This document shows positions 54,004 through 64,000 of a stretch of DNA of 64,000 nucleotides, one piece after another. The translations under genes and the position numbers were made by a program. The DNA comes from Thinopyrum elongatum (lineage: Eukaryota; Streptophyta; Magnoliopsida; Poales; Poaceae). Below the pieces are notes generated by a model. It was not told the origin of the DNA and did no database searches. It saw only the letters and a program-made list of their open reading frames with translations. Location: positions 109,443,201 to 109,507,200 of the forward strand of contig CM022300.1 in assembly GCA_011799875.1 (NCBI GenBank), written 5' to 3'. How positions within the stretch are numbered: position 1 is the stretch's first letter; each line of letters begins with the position of its first letter.

Positions 54004-55782
54004 TGTCACATCCTAGTCCCTAATCTGGAATGTTTAAAATTTCTTAGGGAATTAATTTTTTTCTAGAAAACCTATGCTTGCTTGCTAGTTAGCTAAAATT
54101 TCCTAGGATTTGCTTGTTGAATGACTTTGTTTGACTTGTTTGAAAACTTAGAAGGGTCAAAGGCCCTATGCAGCTAGTAGACACCTAGATAGACTTTGTT
54201 GAAACCCAAGCCACTAAATGCAGAAAGTCAAATAAAACCCTACAGGGGTTATATAGAAAATAGTTCCCAAAAGGAATTTACAAAACAAATATTCAAACAA
54301 GTATAAGATGGGTCAAGTGAAAATCAAACTAGGGAAAATCAGAATAAAACTCAAATTAGAAAATAAAATATATCTAGAGAATATTTAAACATAAGCTACA
54401 AAATAAATTGCAAAAATTATTTGTCCAAAAAGGGTAAATAAAATGTTTACCAGATCAGAAACATTCGATTTAGAATTTAGGACAAAATTTCAGTTGAAAG
54501 AAAATTAAATTAAAAACCTATTTGAATTTATAGATGAAGTAGAAAAGAAAAATAAAATAAAGCCTAAACCTAAGGCCCACCTAACCTAGCCGACCCGGGC
54601 GACAGCTGCAGCCCATCTGTACACCTCTCTCTCTCTCTTCTCTTCTCTCACAGACAGGCGGGCTCCACACATAAGGCCACGTCACCGTCGTCGTCAACCG
54701 CCCGCAACACGCACGCACACGACCTGGCCATGACCCCGACGCCCACGTCGCCCGCACCTCCATGTTCTCGCGCTCTTAGCTACACCCAGTTCTGGCCGAG
54801 CTGTCCTAAAACCACCCTCGCCATGCTCTGCAAAAGCCCCAACAACCCAATGCCTATCGCTGTCAAGCTGCCTCGCCGTGAACCCATCTCCGCTGCTCTG
54901 CCCCTGAAACCCCGATGACGATCCCGTCCAACCCAGCCACTTCCTCGACTAGCCACAACCACCACCCGCCTCGCCAAGCCGCGGAGCACCCAAGACCCCC
55001 GGGAAGCCCTAGCTTGACGGAATCCGGGCCAAACCGCTGCCCGCCATTGATTTTGGCGAGGTAAGCTCATGCCCGAGCACCCCGCCTTGTTTTTTGGCAT
55101 CGCCGCGTTTCTGCACATCTGCTAACCCATGTAGCTCATCCAGACGTGCACGGAATCGACGGCACATCACCACCCAAAGCCTCGCCATGCCCGCGCAACT
55201 CCGACGACCTCGTTATCGTCGATCCCGTCATCCCTGACGCACCTCGAGGCCACCATCAACTCTGCAATGACGTGTCGCGCCCGTACGTGCCCTCTGCACA
55301 ACCCAAGATCCCCTGCATCGCCAATCCCAATGACTCGGAAGCCAGCGCCACCATTTTCATCAACTCCGATGAAACTCCAGTGACATGAAATGCTAGGTGA
55401 GCCCCGATCTATTTTTAACCATTAGGTCTAGATCCAACGTGCATAATTAGATCGCTTAAACAGAATTGCTACCGTGCAATCACAGCCTGCCACGTAGCCT
55501 ACCTTATCCGAAACATTATCCATTTAATTTAAATCACTGGATTGGTTTTGAATTTTATAGAAAACCCCATGGATATTCAAACCATCGTAACTTGTAATCT
55601 GTAAATCCAAATTTAGTGAATTGTTTTGCAAAATGACCCTTGTGAAATACACTTTTATCTGGAACAATAATATCTAAATTTTGAAAAGTTTGAAATTCAA
55701 ATTTAAATGGAATGAATTCAAATTCATATAGTGTATAACTTGCAAAATGTAAATCCAATTTAAATGATTCCTTTTGCAAAAT
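54004..55782 (+). mobile_element. LTR-like sequence starting TGTCACATCC, left part
   Basis: TGTCACATCCTAGTCC opens it, as in several wheat Gypsy LTRs. AT-rich DNA is followed by a GC-rich leader-like stretch (54580-55400) whose short frames on both strands have no domain, then AT-rich DNA with TTTGAATTC-type runs. It is interrupted at 55782 by a Copia insertion and resumes at 62360. Family not recognised. Confidence 0.45.
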
Positions 55783-56815
55783 TGTTGGAAATATGAGCAA
55801 TTTACCATATGGTTTTATTAACAGAAATACTAAATAAAGCATGATTAATATAGCAGAAATCAAGTAAGGCATGCAATCTGACAGAGAGAAGGTAAATAGC
55901 ATCTGCATATATGAACTAGAACCAAACATATCTAGAGCAGACACTAAAGCAAGAAATTGTGGCAGAACCTCAAACAGAAAAAGTATGAACACGTACGGTA
56001 CAGCAGCGGAAGCACTGGTCTTGGGGTCGGTGTCCTCGCCAGCCATGTCGTCGAAGAGGTTGTCAATGCCGGGAAAGAAGTCGTCGTCGGGGAAGTAGTC
56101 GTCGGAGTCTGGGGCGTCCGTGACGAAGAAATCAGTAGTCGCGTGGAGCGCTCCCCAAAAATTTTACCACCCTTCTCCCGTACAGGACTCAAAGTGGTGC
56201 GGTTTTGGAGGCCTACTGTCCCGACCTGTGGTGCACGCCGCAAGCCGGGATGGGGAAGATCGTAGCAGCAGCGCAGTGCGCAGGAACTTGGTGGCGAGAG
56301 GAAGATGGTCTTCTGATGTGTCTCTCTGGGAGGAGCGACCTCTCTTTTATAGGCACAGGAGAAGGAGGCGAATAGGCTGCGTCGGGAGCTTAAGAGAGAG
56401 AGGGAGACGAAACGAACAGACAACAGCCGAAGGGTGCAGCGTTCGTATTCAATATCCACTACAGCAAAACTTTCCAGCTCCCGAGTTACCTTTCATATAC
56501 CCATCGTGCGTGGCAAAAATTTAGACATCGCCTCGGCTCATTCCCGCAACCCGCGGCGCGTCGTGACGAGGCGTGGCGTGGCGAGGCGGGCGGCGAGGAG
56601 AAGCGCGCGTGAATGTCCATCTTGTTCTCATGCTCATACATGTGGGGAAACACCCTCCTTTATAAGGAGGTCCAACTCCCACCAAACTAGCAATGTGGGA
56701 CTAAACTTTGGTTCCACCTCTTGCCTTGCACGAATGGGCTGTGTGGGCCTCTAGGATTTATTAGGAATTCTGAACACTGCTATTGGGCTGGCCCATAACA
56801 GACTAAATTCCAGCA
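55783..56815 (-). repeat. 3' LTR of Copia 2
   Basis: 1033 bp. It differs from its partner by scattered substitutions and by extra GCGGGCGGCGAGGAGAA-type bases near 56585. It contains the same minus-strand MAGEDTDPKTSASAAVPYVF frame as the other LTR. Confidence 0.93.
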
Positions 56816-57373
56816 ATCCCCCACCAGATCCTAAAGGCACACAAAATTTGCCTTTGGTTCCAAAACATTGTTTTATATACCGGTACTGCAGTGGAGACTG
56901 TTAAGTTGAACTTCCACCTAGAACTCTATGCTACACTAGTAACCAACTTGAACAGTGGACTAGGACTTGAACTGCAAGTTTTCTGCGAATCTAGCTTCAC
57001 ACAAAGCCTTGACCGATACTAGGCTACCGTGGGTCTTCCCCGTGGGTGGAGCTTATGCGTCATACTCCGAGACCTTTCATGAGTTTACTAGAGAGCACCC
57101 TACTCTCATAGATTGCGACGTTTAACAATCAGACTCATATAGGTGTGTTCTTCAAAAGATGTTCTGCAGGAAAACATCTCTGCTTCAATGAGCCACTTAG
57201 AACACATTAAGATATACATCAACCTACCATGCAGATTAGGAGAGTATTGCATCTTCATGGAGTGGTATTGTTAATAGTAAGGATACTCTCCTCTCAGTTG
57301 GCCAATAGCTTGTCTTCCACATCTAATTCACGGGATCTCCGATCACATCGACTAGGTTACCACTGTGAACAAC
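56816..57373 (-). other. 3' untranslated region and polypurine tract of Copia 2
   Basis: The purine tract is at 56816-56826 (GGTGGGGGAT on the minus strand). The remaining 550 bp to the RNase H stop have no coding frame. Confidence 0.75.
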
Positions 57374-60341
57374 TCATATTCTCATACCCATCTCCTTCGA
57401 TGCATTATCTATCACATTACGTGATAGACCCTTAGTAAAAGGATCTGCCAGATTTTTAAACGTTTGGATATAATCCAATGCAATAACTCCGGAGTTTTTC
57501 ATTTTCCTGACAGACTTTAACCTTCTTTGAACGTGTCTTGATGACTTCATGTTATCCTTTGAGCTGCTCACTTTCGCGATCACAGTTTGGTTGTCGCGGT
57601 TCATAAGGATCCCTGGTACAGGTTTCTCAACAACCGGCAAGTCATTCAATAGCTGATGAAGCCAATCTGCTTCAACCGGAGCGGTATCTAGTGCTATGAG
57701 TTATGCTTCCATTGTTGACCTCGTTAAGATGGTATGCTTGCAAGACTTCCAAGAAACAGCGCCACCTCCATGAGTGAATACATATCCGCTCGTGGCCTTT
57801 ATCTCATCAGCATCAGAGATCCAGTTTGAGTCACTATACCCTTCCAGTACCTTTGGGTACCCAGTGTAGTGAATTCCATAACTCGCAGTGCCTTTCAAGT
57901 AACGCATAACTCTCTCTAGAGCTTTCCAATGCACATCTACTGGTTTTGAGACAGACCGGCTCAGTTTGCTAACAGCAAAAGAGATGTCAGGTCTTGTAGC
58001 ACTGGCTAAGTACATAAGCGAGCCAATAATCTGAGAATATTTCAAATTGATCTCTAGCAATTCTTCGATTCTTTCGAAGCAACAAGCTAGCATCATATGG
58101 TGTTGGAGAGGGCTTGCAGTCACTGTAGCCAAAGCGACTCAAGATCTTTTCCACATAGTGAGATTGAAGCAATGTAATCCCACCATCATCGTCTCTCAAC
58201 AACTTGATGTTCAGAATGACATCAGCCACTCCTAAATCCTTCATCTCAAAACAACGAGATAGGAAATCCTTGACCTCCTTAATAACATTCAGATTTGTTC
58301 CGAAAATCAGTATGTCATCAACATACAGGCAAAGGATAACTCCCTCGCCCCCACCATGGCGATAGTACACACATTTATCAGCTTCATTTACAACAAAGCC
58401 TACAGCTGTTAAAGTTCTTTCAAACTTCTCATGCCACTGCTTGGGTGCTTGCTTAAGTCCATACAAAGACTTCAGCAACTTGCACACTTTTCCTTCCTGA
58501 CCATCTACTACAAACCCATCTGGTTGTTCCATATAAATTTCCTCGTCCAACTCTCCATTTAGGAAAGCAGTCTTAACATCCATTTGATGAACGAGAAGAC
58601 CATGTGAGGCAGCTAGTGAAAGTAGTACTCAAATAGTGGTCAGTCGAGCCACAGGTGAGTAAGTATCAAAGAAGTCTTCACCTTTCTTTTGGTTATAACC
58701 CTTGGCCATGAGCCGTGCCTTGTACTTCTCAATGGTACCATCAGGCCTAAGCTTTTTCTTGAATACCCATTTGCACCCTATAGCTTTGCACCCATCTGGA
58801 CGATCATTTATCTCCCAAGTTTCATTTGCCAAGATGGAATCCATCTCACTACGGACCGCTTCCTTCCAGTAGTCAGCATCTTCAGATGCATAGGCCTCTA
58901 AGATAGAACCGGGAGTGTCATCTATGAGGTACACAAGAAAATCATCACCAAAGGACTTTGCAATCCTTTGTCTCTTGCTCCTAGTAGGAACTTCATTGTT
59001 CTCCTCCACAGGATTTTCAAAGTGTTCCATCGAAATGGTAGATTCAGTAATTGTAACTAATTCCTGATTCGAGGAACTAGGCATCTCCTGATTTGATGAG
59101 CTCGCCATATCCTTCATGGGAAAGATATCTTCAAAGAAAGTCGCATCATTCGACTCCATGATTGTACCGACATGCATGTCAGATACCTCAGATTTTACAA
59201 CCAAGAATCTATAGCCAATGCTATGAAAAGCATATCCCAGGAAAACACAATCCACGGTTTTTGGTCCAAGTTTGCGCTTCTTTGGAATTGGCACATTGAC
59301 TTTCGCCAAACAACCCCAAGTTCGTAGGTAAGAGAGTTTTAACCTTTTCTCCTCCCATTCCTTGAATGGAGTTATCTCTTTGTTCTTTGTGGGAACTCGG
59401 TTTAGGACATGACATGCAGTCAATATCGCCTCCCCCCACCATGCCTTGGAGAGACCCGATGTGTCTACCATGGCGTTAACCAAATCAGTTAGAGTACGGT
59501 TCTTTCTTTCGGCTACCCCATTTGACTGAGGTGAGTAGGGAGGCGTCCTCTCATGGATTAGACCATGTTCCGCACAAAAGGAATCAAATTCATTTGAGAA
59601 ATACTCTCCACCACGATCGGACCTAAGCCTCTTAATCTTTCGATCAAGTTGGTTTTCCGCTTTAGCTTTATAGATCTTGAAATAGTTCAAAGCCTCATCC
59701 TTAGATTTCAGAAGATACACATGGCAGTATCTAGTGGAGTCATCAATTAACGTCATAAAATACTTCTTTCCACCTTTTGTCAACACACCATTCATTTCAC
59801 AAATATCAGAATGTATGAGTTCTAGTGGTGCAAGATTTCTTGTTTCCGCAGTCGTATGAGACTTACAAGGTTGAATAGCTTGCACGCACACTTGACACTT
59901 AGATCCCTTGACAGTGGCGAAACTAGGGATTAAGTTCAACTTCGCTAATCGCGACATGCAACCAAAGTTAACATGACAAAGACGTGAATGCCACACATTT
60001 GATTCACTATTGTTGCAAACATGATTAACATCTTTATTGCAAACATCTGATAAGGATAAACGAAACAGGCCTCCTGACTCATAGCCTTTACCAACAAAAG
60101 TTCCATACTTGGATATTACAAATTTATTCGACTCAAAGACAAGCTTGTAGCCATCTCTACACAGAAGAGATCTGCTAACAAGATTTTTATTGACAGAGGG
60201 GACATAATGCACATTCTTCAGCCGCACGATCTTCCCCGAAGTAAACTTCAGATCGACCGTGCCAACACCACGAACAGAAGCACTTGAACCGTTGCCCATC
60301 AGCACAGTTGAAGTCCCTGCGGTCTGATAAGACGAAAACAT
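57374..60341 (-). pseudogene. Copia 2 pol: integrase, RT, RNase H
   Basis: Minus strand: a zinc finger (HSRLCHVNFGC, CQVCVQ), integrase core with LIHSDICE, LRSDRGGEYFSNEF and NGVAERKNRTL (D, D, E), then RT from WKEAVRSEMDSI through KGYNQKKGEDFFDTYSPVA. A stop or shift near 58620 precedes MDVKTAFLNGELDEEIYMEQ and LCLYVDDILIFG (the YVDD catalytic site). A shift near 58100 leads to LMYLASATRPDISF and RNase H (LEGYSDSNW, SGYVFTHGGGAVSWKS), with a TAA after STMEA near 57701 and continuation to 57374 (NLADPFTKGL). Few defects, so recent loss of function. Confidence 0.9.
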
Positions 60342-61330
60342 GGAAATATCACCTCATACATGCACATTAGCACCCGTGTCAATCAACCAATCAGGAGAAT
60401 GACATACTGAAAGAATAGTGGGAAATATACCATACCCAGCATCCTTCATGTCAGTGTCACCAATGACAACATTAGCGATCTTGCCGCCTTTCCCAAGATG
60501 ACGCTTGTCATAACGATTAGGGCAACTAAGACCCAATGGTCAAGATCTCCGCACACATGACAAACACCTTTCTTCTTGTCATTCTTCTTCTTGAAGTTGA
60601 TGTGCTGTACAGCCTTGTTCTTCCCATCAAACTTTGCTTTACCATCAAACTTGCCCTTGTTCTTGAACTTGTGGGGTTGGAAGTTTTTCTTCTGTACCAG
60701 ATTGGCACTAGATCCTCCCTCAATACCTCGAGCACGTGTGTCCTTTGCTCTCGCCTTTTCTTCCACATCAATGAGATCCGTAACGGAAAACTCCTGCCTC
60801 TTATGCTTCAGTAAGGTAGCAAAGTTCCTCCACGAAGGAGGAAGCTTAGTGATGATGACTCCGGCAACAAACGTGTCGGATAGCATACAATTGAAGTGCT
60901 CAAGTTCTCTAGCAAACGACTGTATCTCGTGAGCTTGCTCAACCACGGAGCGCTCTTCAGTCATCCTGTACTCATAGAATTGTTCCATGATGTACAGCTC
61001 AGTGCCGGCATCCGAGACCCCAAACTTGGCCTCGAGTGCATCTCACATATCTTTTCCATTATCAATTGACGCATAAGCATCAACTATGTTCCCACCAAGA
61101 ACACTCAAGAGAGCAGCCTTAAATAGGGTATCCATTTTCTAAAAAGCTTGTTCCTGTTGAGCATCATAATCTCCTTCAGGTTTGCCAAGAGTGGCATCAT
61201 AGCAACTCATGGTTTGAAACCATAAGACTGCTCTCACGCGCCACCTCTTATAGTGGATACCCTCAAACATAGGAGGTCTTATGGAAGCAGCAAAACCACT
61301 CGGGGTAAATTGCCTATAATAAGGTTTTTG
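60342..61330 (-). pseudogene. Copia 2 gag and protease start
   Basis: Minus strand: FTPSGFAASIRPPMFEG and HYKRWRVRAVLWFQTM (UBN2-type gag), stops near 61139 and 61045, then EQFYEYRMTEERSVVEQAHE, LPPSWRNFATLLKHKRQEF, a lysine-rich region and knuckle CHVCGDLDHW where the fourth Cys is lost in a frame change. WLIDTGANVHV (about 60370) is the protease active site DTGA. Gag would build particles. The gag frame is open upstream into the LTR without a stop, see the finding on 61139-61597. Confidence 0.85.
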
Positions 61331-61333
61331 GAT

Positions 61334-62354
61334 TGTTGGAAATATGAGCAATTTACCATATGAATTTATTAACAGAAATACTAGATAAAGCATGACTAAT
61401 ATAGCAGAGATCAAGCAAGGCATGCAATCTGACAGAGAGAAGGTAAATAGCATCTGCATATATGAACTAGAACCAAACATATCTAGAGCAGACACTAAAG
61501 CAAGAAATTGTGGCAGAACCTCAAACAGAAAAAGTATGAACACGTACGGTACAGCAGCGGAAGCACTGGTCTTGGGGTCAGTGTCCTCGCCAGCCATGTC
61601 GTCGAAGAGGTTGTCGACGTCGGGGAAGAAGTCATCGTCGGGGAAGTAGTCGTCGGAGTCTGGGGCGTCCGTGACGAAGAAGTCAGTAGTCGCGCGGAGC
61701 GCTCCCCAAAAACCTTATCACCCTTCTCCCGTACATGACTCAAAGGGGTGCGGTTTCGGAGGCCTACTGTCGCGACCTGCGGTGCACGCCGCAAGCCGGG
61801 ATGGGGAAGATCATAGCAGCAGTGCAGTGCTCAGGAACTTGGTGGCGAAAGGAAGATGGTTTTCTGATGTGTCTCTCTGGGAGGAGCGACCTCTCTTTTA
61901 TAGGCACAGGAGAAGGAGGCGAATAGGCTGCGTCGGGAGCTGAAGAGAGAGAGGGAGACAAAACGAACAGACAGCAGCCAAAGGGTGCATCGTTCGTATT
62001 CAATATCCACTACAGCAAAACTTTCCAGCTCCCGAGTGACCTTTCGTATACCCATCGTGCGTGGCAAAAATTTAGACATCGGCTCGGCTCATTCCCGCAA
62101 CCCGCGGCGCGTCATGACGAAGCGTGGCGTGGCAAGGGGGAGCGCGCGTGAATGTCCCTCGTGTTCTCATGCTCATACATGTGGGGAAACACCCTCCCTT
62201 ATAAGGAGGTCCAACTCCCACCAAACTAGCAATATGGGACTAAACTTTGGTTCCACCTCTTGCCTTGCACGAATGGGCTGCGTGAGCCTCTAGGATTTAT
62301 TAGGAATTCTAAAAACTGCTATTGGGCTAGCCCATAATAGACTAAATTCCAGCA
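61334..62354 (-). repeat. 5' LTR of Copia 2
   Basis: 1021 bp, promoter LTR of the antisense transcript; CTATAAAAGAGAGG on the minus strand near 61900 is a good TATA box. Downstream of it is the ATG of the MAGEDTDPK frame. AAAAT target copy on the outer side. Confidence 0.93.
61893..61906 (-). promoter_or_regulatory. TATA box in Copia 2 LTR
   Basis: Minus strand GCCTATAAAAGAGAGG; the same sequence occurs in the other LTR near 56345. It is placed about 300 bp upstream of the LTR-internal ATG, which fits a Copia promoter. Confidence 0.6.
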
Positions 62355-62359
62355 AAAAT

Positions 62360-63371
62360 AAATCTACAGAATTGTAATTTCAGCATCGCTCACTGTAATT
62401 CAATTTTGAAACAATTTAAAATTGAAGATAAATATAGTTCAACATAAACTAAAATTCAAATTGAATTTAAACCTAATTAAGTTATAAATTTAAAACAAAT
62501 GGTTTAAATGGAATAATTCTCTTTGCAACATACTCCCTCTGTCTCAAAATAAGTGTCTCAAGCTTAGTATAACTTTGTACTAAAGCTAGTACAAAGTTAA
62601 GACGCTTATTTTGGGACGGAGGTGGTAGTTTAGTAACTCAAATCAAACTTTAATAAATATTTTTGGATTTATAACTGACTTTAGGAAATTCAAATGTTAT
62701 TTGAATTCTGATCAAACTTAAAATTGGTTATAACTATAAAACCATAAGGTCAACTTGAATAAAACCTTTTGCACTGCAATTGAGGAACCTAAATTACACT
62801 GTAGTAATTGTTTGGAGTTATACTTGACCTTAGATACTTAAACTAATTAGAATTTAGTTCGAACCTAGGTGAGACTTAAGAAATAAAATTGAACTTTAGA
62901 AAATAACTTTGGATTTATACTTGATTTTAGTTCAAACTTGAATGTGACTTGAAAATACTTTAGAGATCATTTGGATTTTTATTTGACCTTAGGGAAATAA
63001 CAAACCAAATTTGATTTTAGTTTAATATTAAATGGGGCTTAAAGTCATGTAATTAGTCCAACTTAAATAAAACCTTTAGCAAATGAATCCATGAACCAAC
63101 ATTAGTCAATTATGGAATACTTTGAACTTGAACCTATCTTTAATATGTCAAACTTAATTTGAATTCAAATAGAAATCTTAATTCAAACACAATTCAATTT
63201 GAATTCAAATAAAATAAACTTTAACTCAAACTGAAATGGAATTATAAGTCAAACCAAATTGATGAACATAGATGAGACTTAATCAACTTAGTTGAACCTA
63301 GTTCAAATTGTTTGAAACCAATTCAAACATGAAGTGTAAACCAAGCCTAGTATGAAGTCAACCTAGAACAA
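62360..63371 (+). mobile_element. LTR-like AT-rich sequence, right part
   Basis: Continues 54004-55782 after the Copia 2 insertion. Very AT-rich with many AATTTGAATTCAAAT-like runs and no coding frame. Its far end is cut by the LTR starting at 63372, so no TG..CA end or target copy can be shown. Confidence 0.4.
62533..62625. mobile_element. Stowaway MITE, 93 bp
   Basis: CTCCCTCTGTCTCAAAATAA at the left and TTATTTTGGGACGGAGG at the right, with TA at 62531-62532 and 62626-62627. Internal halves (GTACTAAAGC and GCTAGTAC, ACTTTGTAC and GTACAAAGT) pair to a hairpin. One terminal base is changed (GGTGG). Confidence 0.88.
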
Positions 63372-64000
63372 GACTGCTACTTATGAGCTGCGTTGGGATT
63401 TTACCCGAAGAGGAAGGGTGAAGCAGCACATCAGAGATAAGAATTTCCTTCAGTGAGAACCAAGGTTATCGAACCAATAGGAGAATCACACAAACCCCAT
63501 TGAACATCACCTGCACACACAAAAGCAAATACTTGCACCCAATGTGGGCAAGAGGGTTGTCAATCCCCTTGAACTCGTTACTTGCAAGGATTAAATCTTG
63601 TATAGGTAGATAGATAAATTGCAAAACAAAAGAAAAGTAAATAAATTGCAGCAAGGTATTTTTGGTTTTTATAATATGATTAAAGTAGACCCAGGGGCCA
63701 TAGTTTTATCTAGAGGCTTCTCGCTCGAAACAATAGCATACAGTGGATAAACAAATTACTGTTGGGCAATTGATAGAAAAACGCATAGTTATAATGTTAT
63801 TCATGGAAATGATCATGTATATAGGCATCACGTTCGTGACACGTGGACCGACTCCAGCTTGCATGTATTACTATTAGTCCACTTCGAAAGCACTTCTATG
63901 CTTGCCTCTCTACGTATTAAGTTCATAACAAACAGAGTAATGCATGAAGTATGATGGCATGATGTAGACAAAATAAACTCAAGCAATATGAATAAACCCT
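63372..64000 (-). repeat. Athila-like LTR, antisense, runs off the window
   Basis: Plus strand TGCTACTTATGAGCTGCG then CCCGAAGAGGAAGGGTGAAG, colinear with 30528 onward for the whole visible 629 bp. No primer-binding sequence lies to its left, so it is a 3' or solo LTR end. The short minus-strand frame at 63466-63654 has counterparts in the other LTRs and is not a gene. Confidence 0.8.

Larger units (their letters stand above)
55778..62359 (-). mobile_element. Full-length Copia retrotransposon 2
   Basis: LTRs at 55783-56815 and 61334-62354, target duplication AAAAT at 55778-55782 and 62355-62359. On the minus strand the LTR begins TGCTGGAATTTAGTC and ends TTTCCAACA. Gag (UBN2-like, with a knuckle), integrase, RT with YVDD, and RNase H are all present in order, with a few stops and shifts. 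A polypurine tract TGGTGGGGGAT adjoins the left LTR. No initiator-Met primer site is seen after the right LTR. It is a different lineage from Copia 1 (Ivana/Bianca-like guess). Confidence 0.93.

Noticed and set aside
53545..64000. One antisense Athila-like element spanning 53.5 to 64 kb
   Set aside because: The LTR pieces have the right order, but no polypurine tract follows 53899 and no primer-binding site precedes 63372, and the DNA between belongs to other elements.

Overview
This window reads as repeat-dense nuclear DNA from a grass of the wheat/barley tribe (Triticeae). The signs are BARE/Angela/WIS-type Copia LTRs, Athila-like Gypsy LTRs that begin TGATACGTCTCC or TGATACGTCC, Stowaway MITEs starting CTCCCTCC, a Cassandra-type solo LTR carrying a 5S rRNA-like core, and a grass-specific DUF1668 gene. 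Nothing bacterial or organellar was seen. Species cannot be fixed from sequence alone, and family names are from recognition, not from a database search.

Layout. 1-1829: right part of a CACTA-like DNA transposon carrying a broken B3-domain gene, inserted in a Gypsy element (1830-7766: RT end, RNase H, integrase, an extra ORF, 3' LTR). That Gypsy sits in the remains of a second Gypsy (7767 to about 10.0 kb). 10.0-10.8 kb: a Copia LTR end and a CACTA end. 10.8-12.4 kb: two copies (a C-terminal stub and a near-complete broken copy) of an unrecognised protein family ending GKGPARKW. 12.8-13.4 kb: two MITEs. 13.75-16.3 kb: a DUF1668 gene on the minus strand, the best host-gene candidate. 16.3-18.4 kb: AT-rich and GCAACA tandem repeats. 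18.5-28.8 kb: an L1-type LINE remnant split by a full-length antisense Copia (18960-27536, TSD GCAAG). 29000-29243: Cassandra-like solo LTR (TSD CTACA). 30.5-31.7 kb: antisense Athila-like LTR. 33.2-35.5 kb: DEDD 3'-5' exonuclease pseudogene plus a duplicated tail, among CACTA-like subterminal motifs. 35.8-37.7 kb: F-box/LRR/FBD pseudogene. 38.7-40.6 kb: six-unit degenerate tandem array. 40.6-51.7 kb: second CACTA-like element with a second broken B3 gene, split by a pol-less LTR retrotransposon (43774-50810, TSD GGTAG). 53.6-63.4 kb: LTR-like AT-rich sequence split by a second full-length antisense Copia (55783-62354, TSD AAAAT). 63372-64000: another antisense Athila-like LTR running off the window.

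Most coding sequence belongs to transposons and is broken. The most interesting signal is that the two CACTA-like copies share their terminal 130 bp and each carries a B3-type gene with the same intron position. Once the retrotransposon is subtracted, both B3 genes end about 970 bp from the transposon end. That makes the B3 gene a likely conserved component of the transposon family rather than a chance neighbour. An exonuclease gene that has lost two predicted catalytic acids lies in similar motif arrays, suggesting wider gene carriage by this group.
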